Of a DNA stretch of 64,000 nt, positions 1 through 12,800 are shown one piece after another. Position numbers and translations under genes: made by a program. The DNA is from Paralvinella palmiformis (taxonomy: Eukaryota; Annelida; Polychaeta; Terebellida; Alvinellidae). Below the pieces are notes generated by a model. That model was not told where the DNA came from. It did not search any database and worked only from the letters and a program-made list of their open reading frames with translations. Location: assembly GCA_025642065.1 (NCBI GenBank), contig JAODUP010000040.1:1624501-1688500 (forward strand). The letters run 5' to 3'. Within the stretch, counting starts at the first letter, position 1, and every line of letters starts with the position of its first letter.

Positions 1-541
1 TAATAATTATAGTAATTATATCCCATATTAATATGCATAATTGCAAATAATTTTCAGTAACCCTCAGACCTACTTAATAAAGCGTCTAACAGGTAGTACC
101 AGTTCAAATGTCTTACATATATGATACCAATGACACAAATCCTTACATTTATAAATAATTTAACACTTCAACCGAAAGCAAATTACTGGATACTTATCCC
201 AAGTGACAAGACGCTGTCTCATACCTACAGTAACTCTACTGGCAACATATATGCAACTATAGTAAAACTTCTCATATTAATGTATGTTTTCTCTTTTGAA
301 ACTATTATTATAATAATATTTCTATAAGTCAATCACTTCTCTATTTAGTTCATTAACTAAACATTCCAAATAACACAATATTTATCACCATCCATTGGTA
401 TCTCTGCAAATCTATCAACCAGTTACAGAAAATTAGCTACTGAACAACCAGTGATGTTCTGTTTTTCACAAAGGAAAGAGAATTAACCCAGTTTGTAGTC
501 AAGGCACTAGTTGATAAGGAAGTGATATCATAGTTTCTTAC

Positions 542-619
542 CTTCCCTACCTCTGAATTTCCCATGCTGATGATTTTTATACGTAGTGGTTTCTTCATTT
601 TTCTTGAGTTGACTTCCAT
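542..619 (-). CDS. DNAJC27: DNAJC27/RBJ-like GTPase, first coding exon (partial gene)
   Basis: On the minus strand the ATG at 619-617 opens a 26-residue exon that ends at a good donor (AAG|gtaaga, GT at 541-540). It reads MEVNSRKMKKPLRIKIISMG followed by NSEVGK, which is the start of the Rab-like domain of DNAJC27 (RBJ), including the Walker A loop GNSEVGK; the expected next residue, S, would start the following exon. DNAJC27 is an atypical small GTPase with a C-terminal J domain that vertebrate work links to MEK/ERK signalling. The next exon (expected SCIIKRYC-like) was not found in bases 1-541, so the rest of the gene lies beyond the left edge. An AG acceptor just upstream of the ATG (about 624) suggests a separate 5' UTR exon. 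The match is strong but rests on only 26 residues. Confidence 0.72.
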
Positions 620-1890
620 GAAACTGTCACCAATAAGAATACTAATAAGTGTTTGAAACATATAATACAGAATGAAAGTCATAAAACATCTTCTGATGTC
701 AAGAAATATCTGTGCTACCATGTTCGTGTTGTTTAGGGTTAGAATATATCATTATATGTTTACACACACACACACACGATTCTACAAGGTTTAAGTCAAA
801 TACTACCTACCTTACTTGATGTAGTACAAATTCAACTCTAAATCCACATCAGACACAGAAGTGCTACTGTGTGGGTTACTTCAGTATTTATGTTTTCGTA
901 CATTTTCTGGAAATAAATATTTCACTATGAGTATATCCAGAACTTATAACACATTGCAGTGTAATTTTCACAGACTACATATTTCTTACTTAATTGACTC
1001 CTTAATTCAACCCAATTTTGATTTTCCCAATGAACCTGATGTCAAGCCACTCTGATGGCAAGTCCAGATGAAATAAGCCTTACTGCACAGAATATGGACT
1101 ACAAATGAAAACAATAAGGATAAATTGTTGGTGGAAGATGTTACTTAGTAAAAGTTCAAATAAGGTACTCAACCAGATGTCATCCAGGGCTCAATCTTCA
1201 ACTTTTGGCAAAATGATTCATGTGCTGTTTTATCACATGTCTTACTCTTAGCTCTGGGATAGAGCTCTGATGATAATAGAAAGATGATACACTTTATGTC
1301 AGTTCATCGTTCCCTCAGCACAGGAAATATTATTTTCCAGGACACAATTACCATTTTCCAGAACAAAGAATGCAAGATTTAAAGGCAATAGATCAAAATA
1401 AGTGTGAAAAGGCATATCAATGTATGATTGATTATTGACATGTTTATGGTACAGCCTCCTCCTCATCCCTTCTAGTTGTCTGATCCACCCATTTGTATTT
1501 AAATTTTAACTAACACAGGATATCAAGACTACGTACCAGTACTCTTTTCTTCTACAATTGAAGTTTTCTTCTACAGGCATAATATTTATTCACTGGATTT
1601 TTGTTCTAACTGGATTTTTTTCAGATGCCATATTTTTTCCCTAGGATATTTCCATATTTTGTAAAATTCAAGGACATTTCCAGGACCTGGAAAATTAATT
1701 TGTTATTTTCCAGGATGCATGGGAATCCTGGAGTTTGCTGAATTACATAAGGGAAAAGTCAGCCCATTTGTTTATCCATGTAGCAAAAAGTATGACCCTG
1801 TTGCCTATTTTTAAGATATCAGAAGCTCTTCCATACTAACAAGATAAACAAATTTCAGCTTCGTTCTTGATACTCAGTAACTGATACATA
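620..1890. other. No gene seen (upstream of DNAJC27-like exon)
   Basis: AT-rich non-coding DNA. It holds a short CA run near 761-777. The stretch 1600-1740 contains several 'ccaggac/ttccagga' words resembling the short inverted-repeat element at 42241-42488, so a decayed copy of that family is possible here. Confidence 0.5.
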
Positions 1891-2040
1891 CATTGTAATA
1901 TGTCTAATTTATAAACAATTTAATTCCTAGTACAAGCCTGGACTAGTTATTTTTCAATAGTAAAACATTGTAATATGTCTAATTTATAAACAATTTAATT
2001 CCTAGTACAAGCCTGGACTAGTTATTTTTCAATAGTAAAA
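1891..2040. repeat. 75-bp tandem duplication
   Basis: Two adjacent copies with period 75 (1891-1965 and 1966-2040) that read as identical. Both begin CATTGTAATATGTC and end CAATAGTAAAA. Confidence 0.9.
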
Positions 2041-2454
2041 CATAGATTAAAAAGATATATTTTATAAAGGAATACATAGTAAAAATAGCATTACCATTAT
2101 TAATATGAATATTTTGCAGATGTGTGGTAGGTCTTTCATAGTGAATAATTTACTTCAGCTGAAAAATGTTGAACAGTCAGTCTGATAGATGTATTTGAAA
2201 ATATGTGTTGTATTAGTGATGAGCATGGTTTTTATTAAAAATTAATAATATCTTTTACATAGTATACATCAAGTGTGTTGAGATTGATGTGAGACTCATC
2301 AATATATGTTGATTTTGGCCCATTTTGCATTAAAGTGTATTATAAATACGTTTTTGTATGTAGTCGATCTTGGCCCACCTGTGCATTTTTCAACCTGGGG
2401 ATTAGGTGAATAGGTATATTATGCACACCACTTTTATGTTTCATCTGTTCTGTG

Positions 2455-2458
<4 letters not shown>

Positions 2459-2502
<44 letters not shown>
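2459..2502. repeat. (AT)n microsatellite
   Basis: Uninterrupted AT dinucleotide run of about 44 bp. It accounts for an apparent ORF with an alternating Tyr-Ile stretch. Confidence 0.97.
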
Positions 2503-2504
<2 letters not shown>

Positions 2505-2667
2505 TTCACTAACAAATATTTTCAAATTTACACCACTTTGAAGTGCCATGGGGTAACTCTAATTATGCCGCTTTCGAAATCACACTTAATTTTTAGCCCT
2601 GGTTGAACCCTGATAACTTTTGCCTGTATAAAATGGAATGCACACCCCCTTCAACTCCATTGTTAGG

Positions 2668-2954
2668 AACACCAGGTGGCCTGCCCTCCACATAGCGTTC
2701 TGGAACACCAGGTGGTCTGCCCTCCACATAGCATTCTGGAACACCAGGTGGACTGCCCTCCACATAGTGTTCTGGAACACCAGGTGGACTGTCCTCCACA
2801 TAGCGTTCTGGAACACCAGGTGGACTGCCCTCCACATAGCGTTCTGGAACACCAGGTGGACTGCCCTCCACATAGCATTCTGGAACACCAGGTGGACTGC
2901 CCTCCACATAGCGTTCTGGAACACCAGGTGGACTGCCCTCCACATAGCGTTCTC
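2668..2954. repeat. 36-bp minisatellite, eight copies
   Basis: Eight head-to-tail copies of a 36-bp unit marked by AACACCAGGTGG and CTGCCCTCCACATAG. Copies differ by only a few substitutions. Because 36 is a multiple of three and the unit lacks stops in most frames, five overlapping ORFs on both strands run through it. These are by-products of the repeat, not separate genes. Confidence 0.95.
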
Positions 2955-3619
2955 AAAGTTGAGGATCTTCTGCTGTATTTGGCGATGTGGCAGCATAATC
3001 AATAACGAAATATCGCCAGACAGTACGACCTAAAAAATCGGATACCTGGGGCAAGTATATTTTCATGGCGGACTAGTGCTGATCGCTGATCACATGTCCA
3101 TTTGGGCAAGTGCCTTTCTGAGAAGAAAATAATTCGCCCAATATGTGTGTGTGCATGCCTAATGAGCAAACCATTAAAAACAATATTTTTCCTGCTGTGT
3201 ACCTACACTTATAGTCTGTGATACAAAGTTGACTGTGAGTGCCATGCTACACCTAAAGCCGAAATTCCAAATACGCAGCATGCGAATCTGAATGCAACAT
3301 TGCAGTATCCATGTGTTTGAACACTCCTCTTACCCTCTTACCTTTTTTTTGGGGGGGAAAGCCTGTCTGGACACTTGAATCAGATGGTTGGATCCAGAAT
3401 TTTATGACCTGGTCATAAAAAAATCTGGATTCAACCATCCATTTTGTCACATATATAGAATCACATTCATACATTTACATGTTATATGGATTTAACCATC
3501 AATTTTCACCAATTGCATCAAGGAGTGGTCTGTTTTGTCAAATTCGCACATATGGAATCATGCTCATACATTTACATGTTTTCCATTCTTTGTTGAATTC
3601 GCATAACGCATACCAGGTT
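2955..3619. other. No gene seen between minisatellite and DNA transposon
   Basis: No coding signal was recognised. A 73-codon minus-strand frame at 3253-3474 resembles nothing I know. The bases 3425-3600 contain two related stretches around 'catacatttacatgtt', an imperfect local duplication. Confidence 0.4.
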
Positions 3620-5062
3620 CCGTATATACTGGAGTATAGGCCACACTTTTGATACCACGAAATCGCTGCTGAAAGCGAGTGTGTCTTATACACGGGTCAG
3701 ACTAAAAGAGAAGGTAATATTTGGCATAATTTGGTGGAAATACAATAATATTGTTTTTCAACATTAATAATGAATATATGAACAAAAAACAAATTAATTG
3801 GGTGTGTTTTCGCTGTTGTCTTTCGAAGCAAAACTTATTTGTGATAACCGCCATTATTATTTAATCTGATGCTCTAATTAGTGACATGACCACAAAGTGT
3901 AAAGTTCACAGGCCTCCAAGGTCACCGGCTTAATGGGCGACAATATCGACCCATGATCTTTACGGGCTTCGGATTGATCACATGTATTCGATTTTTGTAA
4001 CAGCACATAACTGTTTATTCATCCATTGCATAGGCATGACTACAGAAATAACTACACGACGATTATAGTTCCTACATAGTTGCTAAAATTATCCAACCAG
4101 GCTATCTGCCATGCTAACAAGTCTCAGTCACTGTATGTTTAAGAATTTAGCAGACAATTTCATGTTGAGTTGTTGCACGTTCGAAGTCTAAAGATGTAAT
4201 CATCACTAAAATGGATATTTTCACAGAACCAGTAAGTAGCATGCCATCCGCCTGTTGTTAAGTAATAATTTATGGGCAATGTAGTCAGGGTCAGACTGTC
4301 CCTGGTACCAAGGCTGTCTGGGAATGGCCAGCACATGGTGTTTTATTATCTAGAGGCGTCAAATGATCCAGATCGCAATTAATCTGTTTGATGCACAGCA
4401 TTCAGAAAGCACAGAAATCCAGAATCGGCTGCAATACAAAAATGGCCACACTATGACTAATACAGCCACCTCCATAAACTATTAGAGGCAGATGTTATTT
4501 TTGGCCTATCTAAAACGTTTCATTACTACCGAAAGGTGTGAGCGTGTATCATTGAATGGAACCATAAATGAAGCCACACAAAGAATGACCATAGAAGCCA
4601 CATCAAAGGAATTTTTTTACAGCAAACAATGTGATAATTACTTCCAAAGCTGGCATATGAGAACTACTAATAAACTACTTCAAACAGCATTACTGAAAGG
4701 AACGCACAGCAGCAGGCCACCTGAAACGGCCATTGTTACCTATCGTCACACAGTGGGTGAAAACAGCCTGGGATTAAATTGTCCCCAGCATTATTACCAA
4801 ATCATTCAAGAAGTGCTCTATCAGCAATGATTTATAAGGCATGGAAGATGATATATTGTGGGATGAACAGCATGAAAAATCTGACACTAGCTCCAACGAA
4901 GAAGGCGATAACATGTATGATGACGCATGAACAGATAAAACATTGATGATGATGAATTTTTAATGCGTATTATCCACAGGTTCGACTCTTGGGAGGTTTA
5001 TTGGTCCTAAAACCTGGTATGTCTTATACACGAGTGCAGCATATACAAGAGTATATACAGTA
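3620..5062 (+). mobile_element. Decayed pogo/Tigger-like DNA transposon
   Basis: The two ends form imperfect inverted repeats: the left begins CGTATATACTGGAGTATAGG (3621) and the right, read on the other strand from about 5060, begins CTGTATATACTCTTGTATAT; both continue into 'cttatacacg' words. Within the right half, 4776-4927 translates in one frame, with one stop, to the tail of a pogo/Tigger-type DDE transposase: ...TKSFKKCSISNDL, stop, GMEDDILWDEQ, then an acidic run ending at a TGA near 4927. The FKKC.IS..LDG.EDDILW pattern is characteristic of this family from memory. The rest of the transposase is missing or scrambled; a 112-codon frame at 4492-4830 is in a different frame and is unlikely to be a gene. 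Confidence 0.65.
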
Positions 5063-6825
5063 TAAGGAATCTTGGCTTAAGACAACACACCACTTATTTA
5101 AATGGTGTCCCGGATTAAAAGCTGTATTCATTGCAGTTTACTGGCTATGCTTTTTTATTATTTTATTTATAAAGTGAGAGTGAAAATGGCTACAGGTAAT
5201 TCACTAAAGCAGCAATGGGCTTCACTGAATAAGCATTTCTTATCAAACACTTCCTTATTTGTCAATTTTTATTGCAAATACATGTAGGCAGGTGAAATAT
5301 ATCAGATTTAAAAACAAATGATAATTTGGGATCAGGCGAAAATTTGTTGGGCAAGTGAAAACATTTGTTGGGCAAGTGCATTTCCAATCTACTTGCCCAG
5401 TGTCAATCGAACTGAAAAAAAAATTCTGGACAGAATGCTAGACAGCTCAGCCCAAGTGATAACTCGGCCCCCTTATAAGACAGCTCGGTCAAATACCCAA
5501 CTTAACCCGCCAGGTAGTGCTGATCTGATTTCAGGGTATACATCCATCTCACACTGTTATCATGATCACAAGTTACAGCCAAATCGATTGCGGAGCTCCT
5601 ACTAAACATGTGACTTATACACCTTAATTTTGATTTGTTTTGTTTATGATCAAGGAAGAAGTTCACAGAATTGCATACACACTGCTTAATTGTGTTGTTT
5701 GTAACACCAAATCTTGTAGATTTATTCAGAAAATGTGTATTTAATTATCCAAGTCCAATGTAGGTCTAAACAAAATGAGAAAAAGGCAAAGTCAGACATG
5801 GCCTTCGCTGTCATGATCGTGTTCAATTTATAGTTATTACGTGAAATATTAAGGTAACCACAAGCAAAACAAAAACGACTTTCATTTCACACGTCATTTT
5901 CCTTACGCCCATTTAAAAGCACAATAATATTCACGACGTAACGACGTTCCTAGCCATGGTCATGGACATGGTATGATGGTAGATCTATGGATCAGTTGTA
6001 CAAACATGCAATTTGGACTGATTAGCCATGTTCTTAGCATGAAAATCTTTGGCAAAAGATACTGAAAACGCATACCGCGTATATGCAATCATAGCTTTAG
6101 CTTAGACTCTATGACTGAGTATAACTAGAAGTATATTTGGTTCCTAGGGACGCCGACATGCGTCGGATGCGGACAGTGTTTTTATTCTAATTTACAGGGT
6201 AACTAACTTTACGTCAACATTCAAGTAAAAGTACTTCACAAACAACTTGCCACATTTTGTAAAGGAAAGCTAAAAAGAAATAAAAGCATCACATCATTAC
6301 TAGTAATATTAAATAGATGCAAACGAAATTACCATTATGATCATAAAACGTTAATTTCATGATCCTGCGGCTTCATGGCGGAGTGTGTTGACAGCGGAAG
6401 TACACAAATCCTATCATTCTGATTGGATAAAAGTATATCTAACTAGCATCATAATTGGGAATTATTTTTGAAACTAATTTGTATCAACGCCCTAATTTTT
6501 ATCCAGCACTTTTTACATAAATATTTAAAAGGAAATGCTTCAAAATAATCTCAGGAAACATTATTAAAAGAAATCCTTAAATTATTAAATACGATGGTGT
6601 TATTATAATTGTTGTTTTGTCGTTCAGATTTGCCTTGTCAGGTATGTTTTTTATTTAGTCTCGAGCACCAAAATAGTTAAAGTAACAGTTGTGATCGTAC
6701 GAATGTTATGTTGAATGTTAATGTAAAATAGCTAGTATAGATCTAGATATTGAAGAAGATATAGCTTATATTAAGCAAGCTGTTGACTGCCAATAGCGGA
6801 ACACTGTTTGTGCAAACACTTCAAA
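5063..6825. other. Upstream region of TUBE1
   Basis: No gene recognised. There is a short CG-containing hairpin near 6150-6168 (CGCCGACATGCGTCGG). The TUBE1 promoter must lie in the last few hundred bases before 6826, but I see no convincing core promoter motif. Confidence 0.4.
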
Positions 6826-9800
6826 ATGACACAATCGATAGTTATCCAAGGTAGACTATAAATTAAAATTATGAGCGATATTTGATGGATTGTGTGTTCA
6901 ATTTACGCACATAATGATAATCTCACATGCATAATAGATACCAATTTTTTTTAATTAAATTTACTTTTTCATGTGTTAAAACAGTTGGCCAGTGTGGGAA
7001 TCAAATTGGTTGCAGATTTTGGGATTTGGCACTTCGAGAGCATGCCAGCATCAACAAGGTATAACAAAATTGTAGAACTGTCATTAGGTCTAGTTTCTGT
7101 ATCAGTGTATCATTGTATGAGTGTAATGTTAATTTATACTAGATCTAATTCAAAGGTATTGGCAATGGTTATAATGTGTTATTTGTTTAACTTTATTTAA
7201 TACAGGATAGTTCTCATTGAATTGTTTATCTAACAAGTAATTTATTTCACGTATAGAATGGTGTATATGATGAGTCAATGAGTAGCTTCTTCAGAAATGT
7301 TGACAGTCGACATGGAAATGATATACCTGTTGGAAATTCAAGGGGAAAAATCCGCTCCCTTAAAGCTAGGGTATGTAGATCTACAATATTTGTGCAAAAT
7401 AGGTAAATCAAGAGGACCTATCTGCACTTGGTATACATATAATTACTTAGGCTGATAGGTCCTCTTGATGATAATCATGTGGTAAGTGTGTGTTGATATG
7501 TAGGTGTTAAAATGTGTAGAACGTCTGAGACCATACATTTTGCATTATTAAATCGCCACTGTATGTTGGATAAATTCAACTAAACAGGAATAATACTAGT
7601 AGATCTATAAGAACTGGTCGTTTCAGGTCCGTCTTGTTGGAACATGACCTCACTATATCTGTTACCATGATACTGAATCAAAGAAATGAAGCAGGAGATC
7701 AGCTCTGCTATGTCTTTAACAAAGGTTTATACCATAAGATGAATGACAAGGCCTAAGGTGACAAACTTTAATAAACTTTTCTTAACATTCCAGGCTGTAT
7801 TAATTGACATGGAGGAAGGAGTTGTAAGTGAGAGTCTAAATGGGCCACTTAAAGATGTGTTTGATCACAGACAATTGATTACTGATGTTTCTGGATCTGG
7901 AAACAACTGGTGAGTTTATAGGAGCTAAAATATTTTAAAGTTTTGTGTATATATTATATATACACAAGTATGATTGGAGTTGGTATGTAGACTCTTCCAT
8001 TGTAGGTATTTTGGCATTGTACTGTTTTATAATAAGCATAAGTTGATATGGATTGTGTATGGTGAAAAACATGTTTAAACAGCTTTACCAAATTTCAGTT
8101 TTTGTTTGTCATTTAGATTCTGTGTGTTCATATAATTATAGTATACAACTGCAAGTTAATCTGTTTATAGGGCCGTAGGTCACAAGATATATGGTCCACG
8201 ATATAGAGAGCAACTTATTGAAGTTATACGTAGATCAGCTGAAGCATGTAACTGTCTACAGTGTTTCTTCATCTTACATTCTATGGGAGGAGGTAGGTTC
8301 TGTACATGTTATGTTGTATCCTACAGTATCATTCCTTTAAAATATTCTTATGATCTTTACTAGTGAATGGCTTTAAGGTATACCCATAGTAAGATCATTT
8401 ATATCATTAAGCCAAGGATGGTTTTTAGACCTAAAATATCATGATTTATGGTGTTACCATCCAATAAGCCGACCTAAAAATCTGAACTTTTCCCTGTAGT
8501 ATTTCCAGCCCAGGTGACGTTTTGAACACAGAATATAATTTTTTTTCATAATTCGTTATTCATACCAATGTTTTGTATATTAATACTGTCAATAGATCAA
8601 GGCAAATTATAACAACTCTTTACACAAACTGTTAGCGCATACATATCACCTCAAATTAACGGTGTGATTAAACATTCAATGAACCATATATGAAGTCAAT
8701 GACTTAGAAGTAATTAAACATATTGTCAATTACTACTGAGCCTTTGATGGTACGTTTTGGTCACTAACAAGGCAATAACCAAGACAATTTTAATTGTAAC
8801 TTACCGATATATGAGGTCAGTTAGTAACTATAACTCTCTATTGAAAATAAATTAATTAATCAGTAATTATCCTGTTATTAATATAAATATGCCCATACAA
8901 AATATGGGGGCACCCTAATGTCTATGCCGCCAAACGAATGAGATATGATGCTCTTAGGTACAGGATGTCTTGTGTATGAGTTGTCTTATTACCAGCGCTG
9001 CCTTCGTGAAATGCGCTACCCAGTCAAACAGCGTTTACCCATAATTTAAAAAATCAGATAATTCTACATATAAATATTGATTTTCATTATAAAGCCATGT
9101 ATAACTATCATCAACTTGTTTCACTTCTATTTTCACTCCATGACTGCATGAGTTTAAATCAAAATAACGATTGATGTCCGTTTGCATCTAGATCTAGACT
9201 AGGACCTAGGTCAGTAGGTGGTAGCCGGACATAACCACCTGCGGACAAACCCCCTGAATAAAACCCCTGCGGACATTACCCCTTGTGGACATAACCCCCT
9301 GAATACAGGAATTAATTAATCATAATAAACATATAAACCATCTTTTTATGACATTCAGGGGATTTTGTCCAAGATGTCGTTTTGGGGTTTATGTCCGCTG
9401 GGGGTTTCAGAATCAGAATGTCCGGGATTCGACCTAGGTCACTATCGTCTAGACGGCTGCTAAAACACTGAAAATTTTTCTCTCGATGATTGGATTTCTT
9501 GACACTGAAATAGCACCGGCCATTAAGCCGACCCCCCCAAAATAAGGGTCAAAATGTTGACACAAAGTCTCGGTTTAATGACTGGGACCTACGGAACACA
9601 CAATTCCAGTTTCATAAACAAATTGATCAATTTGAAAAGATCTTGTTATTTTTGTATGATTTTCACACACAAAAAAGATATTGATTTTATTAATTTTCAT
9701 CCATCAGTTATTGATTATGTTGCATCACACCACCATGAACTGCACAAATTGGGAATCACTGAAGCAACATGGTTCTCATCAGACTACTTTTCCAGCCACA

Positions 9801-12800
9801 CCACCAAATGTCACACATAAGAATCTTACTTGTCCAGTGAGCAAATCATGGACAGTTACATTAAATGGGAGCAGATACTTGAAGGTTAAAGAAAAAATCA
9901 CAATTAATGTTATTGCTTATTTCTTAGTAAATAAAATAAAAAAGAACCAATTTTTGTGGACATAATCAATTCCAAAATTGAAATGATCTCATATCTGGAT
10001 GATGTGTACATTTGGGTTAAGTAGTTGAATATCCAAATGATGATGTATATATCTGGCACAGATGTTGTGTACATTTGGCATATCACGGTTCACATCTGGG
10101 ACTGATGTGAACATCCTTGACCTTGAACCTGGGTCAGCAGATATATAATACCCAAGCTATATGATTTATGAAGAATCAGGTATAATTTGTTCAAAGAATA
10201 ACTCATAAACTATCAACTTTTTATTTAATTTATTTATTCAACTTTTTTGTATAATAGTTTTATTGTGCACCTTTTTACATGCACCTCTCACAGTACTATT
10301 GAGCCAACAGCTTCTCAAATAAGAAAATGTTTTCTTGGTATGTTGCCATTTATCTCAATCAGTTCCTCATTTATAGCTGAGTGGACCAAGATGTGTAGAT
10401 GTCGAGTGAGGAAGAAGGATTTAACTAAACATTAGCACAGCTATGATATTTAGTGTTTCCTCCTTTTAGAGGATACAGCTGGTCACTTCTGAATCTCAGG
10501 TCAGAGGTTAATATGGATAAGATTTTGTTTTGAATATAAACTCTGGTGGATGAGAAAGTGTACAAACACTAATATCAGCTACAATCATAACTATGAAGAC
10601 ACAAGAACATTTTAACAGAAAGGAGGCAGTTTAAGCTAAAACAGATGTTGCATCTTTCATGCAGTGATAACAAGATCATGCAAATTTTAATCATCATGAG
10701 CAGGCTTGGGAAATTACTTGCAGAAGTTATCACTTATTCAAAAATTGTGGATGAGAACCAGTTGTGTGTTCATTTTGAAATGTTCAAGGTGGGTAAAATT
10801 CTTGTTGGAATACCCTTGCCTCTGCTAAATCTGAATATTATATCAAAAAGATCAAAGCATCCAAGGGAAATCAAAGGACTGTTTTCAGTGCAGTGAATAA
10901 AGTATTACATAAAAGTCAAACTGTCCTTCCAAATAATATCAACTCAGATAAAGATATGGCCCATCGTTTTAATAACTTCTTCTGTCAAAAAATATTAAAT
11001 ATACATAGTGGGTTCCATTTCAGCACCTTATCACAGGGTAAGCCATTGTTAGGAGAGTCCTGCATATCCATAATGAATATATTTGAGCCTTTTACAGAGA
11101 CCGATATCAGACAGTTGCTGAAAAAGTCATCTAATGCTTTCTATGCAGTTGACCCTATGCCTACATGGCTTGTGAAAGATTGTCTGGATGTTCTGATAAA
11201 CCCAATTACAAATATAGTTAATAAATCATTATCTCTGGGTGTTTTTCTAAGATCCATGAAAGCTGCCCTTGTAAAACCATTAATAAAAAACAACACTATG
11301 GACTGTACTATTCTAAACAATTACAGACCTGTTTCAAATCTTATATTTTTATCTAAAGTTATAGAAAAGGCAGTTGCTTTCCATCTAAACAAATATTTAA
11401 TCAATAATAACCTTAATGAATCACTACAGTCTGCCTATAAAAGTGGTCACAGCACTGAAACAGCCTTGGTTAGGGTGAAAAATGATATTATGATGTCAAT
11501 TGATCAAGGTAAGCCAGTAATACTTGTTCTTCTGGACCTGTCTGCTGCATTTGATAGAGTTGACCATAATGTACTTTTCCCAGGTTAAAAGACATGTTTG
11601 GTCTGTCAGGTAAAGTACTTGAATGGTTTCGATCCTATCTGGAGTAACGCTCACAGAGAGTGTCTATTCATGGTATTTTATCTGACATTCAGTTTTTGTT
11701 ATCTGGTGTACCGCATAGTTCAGTTCTTGGTCCCCTGGTTTTCACAATGTATACCCGTTCTCTTGGGATCATTGCACAGCGATATGGGTTAAATATCACT
11801 TGTATGCTGATGACACACAGCTGTATATATCACTGGATCCTGACAATGAGTTAAATTTCTCCTCTTCCTGTATTGCAGATATTCGACTCTGGGTGACTTA
11901 AATTGTCTAAGATTAAATGATAATAAAACAAATATTATATATTTGGCATCACCACATCTTCAATTACCCCTAATGGGTCAGTAAAAATCTAGGGGTTATT
12001 TTTGACCAATGTATTAACATGTCACATCAGTATGCTGAGCTGCCTACTACCATCTTAAGAACATCCACTGTTTAAAAGCATTCTTGACACAAGAAGCACT
12101 TGTAACTGTAGTCCATGCCTTTGTTACATCTTGTATAGACTATTGTAACTCCCTGTTATATGGCATATCTGATTATAACATTAATCGCCCACAGCGAATT
12201 CAGAATAGTGCAGCTCGCATTGTAACAAATACTAGAAAATATGATCATATCACCCCAATTCTTCAAAATCTACATTGGCTACTCTTAGACAGGATATCCA
12301 TTTCAAGATTTTGTTAATAACTTACAAATCTATTAATGATACGGCGCCAGAATACCTGAGTGAACTAGTATCCATTAGAAAGTCATCCTGAAAACTCAGG
12401 TCATCCAGTCAGATACTATTGCAGGTGCCAGTGTCTTCGCTAAAGTCATATGGTGATTGTGCATTTAGTGTTGCAGCCCCCACTTTGTGAAATAGGTTGC
12501 CGACAAATATTAGAAATGTATTGTCTCTTGATAATTTTAAATCTCTTCTAAAAACACCTATTTAAGGTCGCTTTCACAGATAAATAATTATTATCTTTTA
12601 AATCATTACATGGTTTTTACGGACATATTATTTGGAGTATTATTATATTACATATTATTTGTACAGCACCTTTGAATGGCTCCTGCTAGTAAGGGTGCTT
12701 TATTAAATATACATTATTATTATTATTGTTCAATTACAGTGACACAAAGTTGTGAGACAAAGTCTTATTTATCTAGAGTTCAATAATCTTAGTGTGATTA

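Noticed and set aside
2586..3033. Five overlapping ORFs of 97-138 codons on both strands
   Set aside because: All run through the 36-bp minisatellite, whose length keeps every frame open.
5851..5875. RFX X-box-like motif upstream of TUBE1 (GGTAACCACAAGCAAA)
   Set aside because: It matches the ciliary X-box only loosely and is about 950 bp upstream of the start codon.
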